DNA of 37,167 nucleotides from Stieleria sedimenti (GTDB lineage Bacteria; Planctomycetota; Planctomycetia; Pirellulales; Pirellulaceae), in NCBI RefSeq assembly GCF_025060895.1, contig NZ_JANZKV010000104.1:33944-71110 (forward strand). The letters run 5' to 3'. Each line of letters starts with the position of its first letter. Positions within the stretch are counted from its first letter, which is position 1. The position numbers and the translations under genes are program-made. The notes beneath the pieces are model-generated. The model worked only from the letters and a program-made list of their open reading frames with translations. It did no database searches and was not told the DNA's origin. This document shows positions 35,311 to 37,167 of the stretch, in pieces.

Positions 35311-35718
35311 GTGCATCCCGATTCGAACCCCTAACAGTGGAAGGTGGGCGGCTTGAACGTCACAACCGCTGCGATGACGATAGCTTACACCCCATTTTAC
35401 GCTCCAGGCTGACAAGCGTGCAGGTCTCTCGGCCGAGCGTGACGAACGAAGCTGTGGGTACAGAGACACGATGTTCGAAGCGAGAGGGCGTGCAGTTATA
35501 ACGTCACCCTCTCTCACAGGGAGGGTCGAGTTTTAAAGTCACCCTCCCTGGCAGGGAGGGTCGAGTTCTAAAGTCACCCTCCCTGGCAGGGAGGGTCGAG
35601 CGAAGCGAGGGGAGGGTCGATTGCCTTGTGAAACCATTGATTGCCCCCACTTGCACCACAGAACCTCGCCACAACAACTCCGCGTCCGCCCCCAACTAAC
35701 ATTCAAAACCGCCGCCCG
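35311..35718. other. Intergenic region with GC-rich tandem hairpins
   Basis: About 400 bases without a convincing gene lie between the divergent genes at 34141-35310 and 35719-36267. It contains the tandem hairpin array at 35503-35607 and a degenerate extension of it (GAAGCGAGGGGAGGGTCGA, ending at 35620). No clear promoter could be chosen for either flanking gene. Confidence 0.5.
35503..35607. repeat. Three 35-bp tandem units, each a hairpin
   Basis: Units start at 35503, 35538 and 35573 and share GTCACCCTCCCTGGCAGGGA; the first is diverged (CTCTCACAGGG). In each of the second and third units CCCTCCCT and AGGGAGGG form a perfect 8-bp stem around a 3-base loop. The array is a known style of planctomycete intergenic repeat and may influence transcription between the divergent genes. 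Confidence 0.85.
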
Positions 35719-36267
35719 ATGCCACCGACCGTCACCCCTACACCGTCCCGTCGCCACACCGCGAGCGGTCTGGACAAGCGGCAGCGCCGACCGGCGAAAG
35801 CGGCGCATCGACCGTCAGGTGCAGGCGGACTGGCAAATGGCCAACCGACACACGGCGATTTGGGACCAACGGCCGCAAACCGACCGGGCGTTGCGCCGCC
35901 GACCCTGTTCCGTTTGAGAAGGCTGCGCCAGGCCGTCGAACCACGGCCCGTGACGCTACAGGTTCGACGGCGATCGCCCGCCGACGGCCGACCTGGAACC
36001 GCAGATCAAAACGAGTTGATCCTGCGAATCGATCCTCCGCAGCCCGCCGGAACAGCGCATTCGCCTGACCGCAACGCTCCCGTCAAAGCATCCCCCAAAC
36101 CGCCCGCTCGCCCAAAAGACCTGTTTCCCGATCACACCGGCGACTTGATCGCCAGCCTCAGCCAGTGGTCGCTTCGACTCGATCGACGCGAGGCCGAATT
36201 GGATCGGCGTGAACGTGAATTGAACCTGCGATTGCGGTTATTACGGCAACATCAGTTCGCCGATTGA
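35719..36267 (+). CDS. Hypothetical protein with charged C-terminal helix
   Basis: From the ATG at 35719 the protein has 182 residues; the frame is open from 35641 as well. The first 130 residues are Pro/Arg-rich and of low complexity. The last 45 form a charged amphipathic helix (LDRREAELDRRERELNLRLR), likely a coiled coil. I do not recognise a family. Its 3' end overlaps the convergent thioredoxin-like gene by 16 bp. The C-terminal helix looks like real coding sequence, but the Pro/Arg-rich start may not be translated. Confidence 0.5.
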   Translation: MPPTVTPTPSRRHTASGLDKRQRRPAKAAHRPSGAGGLANGQPTHGDLGPTAANRPGVAPPTLFRLRRLRQAVEPRPVTLQVRRRSPADGRPGTADQNELILRIDPPQPAGTAHSPDRNAPVKASPKPPARPKDLFPDHTGDLIASLSQWSLRLDRREAELDRRERELNLRLRLLRQHQFAD

Positions 36268-36782
36268 TCTGCCGCACCCAACAGCTGGTGCAGCGCACCG
36301 GGCGGCTGATAACCGACCTTGTGGGCAAGGACCTTGCCATCGGGATGCCCGATCAACGTGGTCGGATAGGCCGGCACGTGGATGCGTCGCAGGATGTCAG
36401 CGTTGCGATCCGGTGACAGACGAATCGCAACGAACCCATTTTTCAATCGGCTTCGAATCGAGCCATCGGTCCAGGTATCGCGTTTCATGGCGTCGCAATA
36501 GCGACATCGGCGGGACGTGATGAAGATCACCATCGGTCGCCCCGACTGCTTGGCGGCACGCCAGCCGGCATCGAAATCATCGTGCCAGTCGATCGCCGGT
36601 TCCGCCGACGAGCCGGTGAGTCCGACCGGGTGCAGATAACTGCCGACAAGATCAGCCGCTCGGGCTGCTGAAGAAGAGACGGCGAACAGGACGACGATCG
36701 CCAAAAGGGCATACTGCCCACTGCAAACCATGATTCGTTTCACGGCGGTGCTCTGTGGTGATGAGGAAAACTGCCTAAACAA
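36252..36782 (-). CDS. Exported thioredoxin-like protein
   Basis: This is a 176-residue protein with a hydrophobic export signal (about 22-42, ending AARA) and a thioredoxin fold. The redox motif is CRYC in MVIFITSRRCRYCDAMKRDT, and the cis-proline segment is VPAYPTTLIGHPDG. It resembles the thioredoxin_7/DUF255-type proteins that act on thiols outside the cytoplasm. The start at 36782 gives a 20-residue lead; an ATG at 36731 would give a more compact signal peptide. Function as a periplasmic thiol-disulfide reductase or chaperone is inferred from the fold. Confidence 0.85.
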   Translation of the reverse strand: MFRQFSSSPQSTAVKRIMVCSGQYALLAIVVLFAVSSSAARAADLVGSYLHPVGLTGSSAEPAIDWHDDFDAGWRAAKQSGRPMVIFITSRRCRYCDAMKRDTWTDGSIRSRLKNGFVAIRLSPDRNADILRRIHVPAYPTTLIGHPDGKVLAHKVGYQPPGALHQLLGAADQSAN

Positions 36783-36879
36783 GTCCGAATGGGCAAATTC
36801 TAACGCGTCTGTTCATCAACCACAGGAAGTATCCAAGGCACCCGCTAACCAGTGGGTGCAAGCACCCTGCGACCTTCCA

Positions 36880-36966
36880 AAGTGGGGTAAGCATCCTGCT
36901 TGCCACTAAAGTGAGGTAAGCATCCTACTTGCCACCTAAGTGGGGTAAGCATCCTGCTTGCCACCT
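36880..36966. repeat. Three 29-bp direct repeats
   Basis: Units at 36880-36908, 36909-36937 and 36938-36966 share GTAAGCATCCTGCTTGCCAC with one to three changes and no spacers. Each unit is an imperfect palindrome (GGTAAGCA against TGCTTGCC). The absence of spacers rules out a CRISPR array. Confidence 0.9.
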
Positions 36967-37061
36967 CGAATCGCAAGATTCGAGGGCATTCATTCGAGGG
37001 TCAGGGGATTCCGGTGGTGCGCGATGGCGACCACCGGCTACGTGCAGCACCCCCTCTCGGC

Positions 37062-37162
37062 AACGCTGTGCAGCATTTTTTAGCGACAGGGCGCGAGCGG
37101 GCTGTCGTTTTTGTGAGCCGCGACGCGTAAGCGGCCGGGCATTGCGACGCTGCCCGAGGCCT
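37062..37162. repeat. Dispersed modular repeat, right inverted copy
   Basis: Bases 37098-37162 are the inverted counterpart of 2-66. Bases 37062-37097 match the module at 1494-1530 (GCATTTTTTAGCG). Compared with the left copy, the internal hairpin built on CCCTCCGGT is missing here, so the element is assembled from separable modules. Confidence 0.8.
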
Positions 37163-37167
37163 TACGG

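Larger units (their letters stand above)
36783..37167. other. Intergenic repeat cluster at the right end
   Basis: No gene is visible in these 385 bases. They hold the 29-bp tandem array (36880-36966), a GNRA-loop hairpin TCGAATC-GCAA-GATTCGA (36966-36983), an 8-bp inverted repeat CCGGTGGT/ACCACCGG (37011-37018 and 37030-37037), and the dispersed element at 37062-37162. Several repeat families are packed side by side. Confidence 0.6.

Noticed and set aside
35314-35345. tRNA T-arm-like sequence (GGGGTTCGAATC on the minus strand)
   Set aside because: The flanking bases do not form the 5-bp T stem, and no acceptor or anticodon stem can be built; it lies at the start of the secreted repeat-protein gene.
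36880-36966. CRISPR array
   Set aside because: The 29-bp repeats are directly adjacent with no spacers, and there are no cas genes.

Overview
The window looks like a chromosomal segment of a planctomycete, most likely a Rhodopirellula-like member of the Pirellulaceae. The base composition is GC-rich, Shine-Dalgarno sites are scarce, and protein tails are rich in Pro, Ala, Glu or Lys. Core genes are mixed with planctomycete-style families: M50/HlyD clusters, secreted squalene-cyclase-fold repeat proteins and an EboB-like TatD hydrolase. Intergenic DNA carries several families of short palindromic repeats. This assignment is inferred from gene content and was not confirmed by a search.

Layout. 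1-1622: a modular dispersed repeat, an EboB-like TatD-family hydrolase with a small partner gene, and a second copy of the repeat family. 1723-6937 (minus): three overlapping genes that form an export- or efflux-like unit (cytoplasmic module plus HlyD adaptor, HlyD adaptor, M50 metalloprotease plus HlyD-like tail). 6965-7252: a DUF202 membrane protein. 7253-11126: a long, apparently structured leader, the B12-dependent ribonucleotide reductase nrdJ, and a strong terminator. 11151-11271: nested inverted repeats. 11281-18890 (minus): an information-processing cluster in the order nusA, infB, rbfA, a HhH-glycosylase-like protein with a histone-H1-like tail, and yebC. 19042-20061 (minus): a membrane-anchored protein with hexapeptide repeats and its own terminator.

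20688-32578 (plus): one long operon that encodes a type II secretion / type IV pilus-like machine. The order is GspG-like pseudopilin, response regulator, histidine kinase, STAS protein, GspE ATPase, GspF, PilM-like, PilN-like, PilO-like, GspC/PilP-like and GspD secretin. A complete phosphorelay-like trio is embedded between the pseudopilin and the ATPase. Most junctions overlap or are under 20 bp. No prepilin peptidase or further minor pilins are present, so these must lie elsewhere.

32615-37167: rimO, a secreted squalene-cyclase-fold repeat protein, GC-rich tandem hairpins, a hypothetical protein with a charged C-terminal helix, an exported thioredoxin-like protein, and a repeat cluster that ends in an inverted copy of the element that opens the window.

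The best candidates for something undescribed are the M50/HlyD three-gene unit, the secretion operon with the built-in kinase, regulator and STAS trio, the H1-tailed HhH-like protein, and the structured nrdJ leader.
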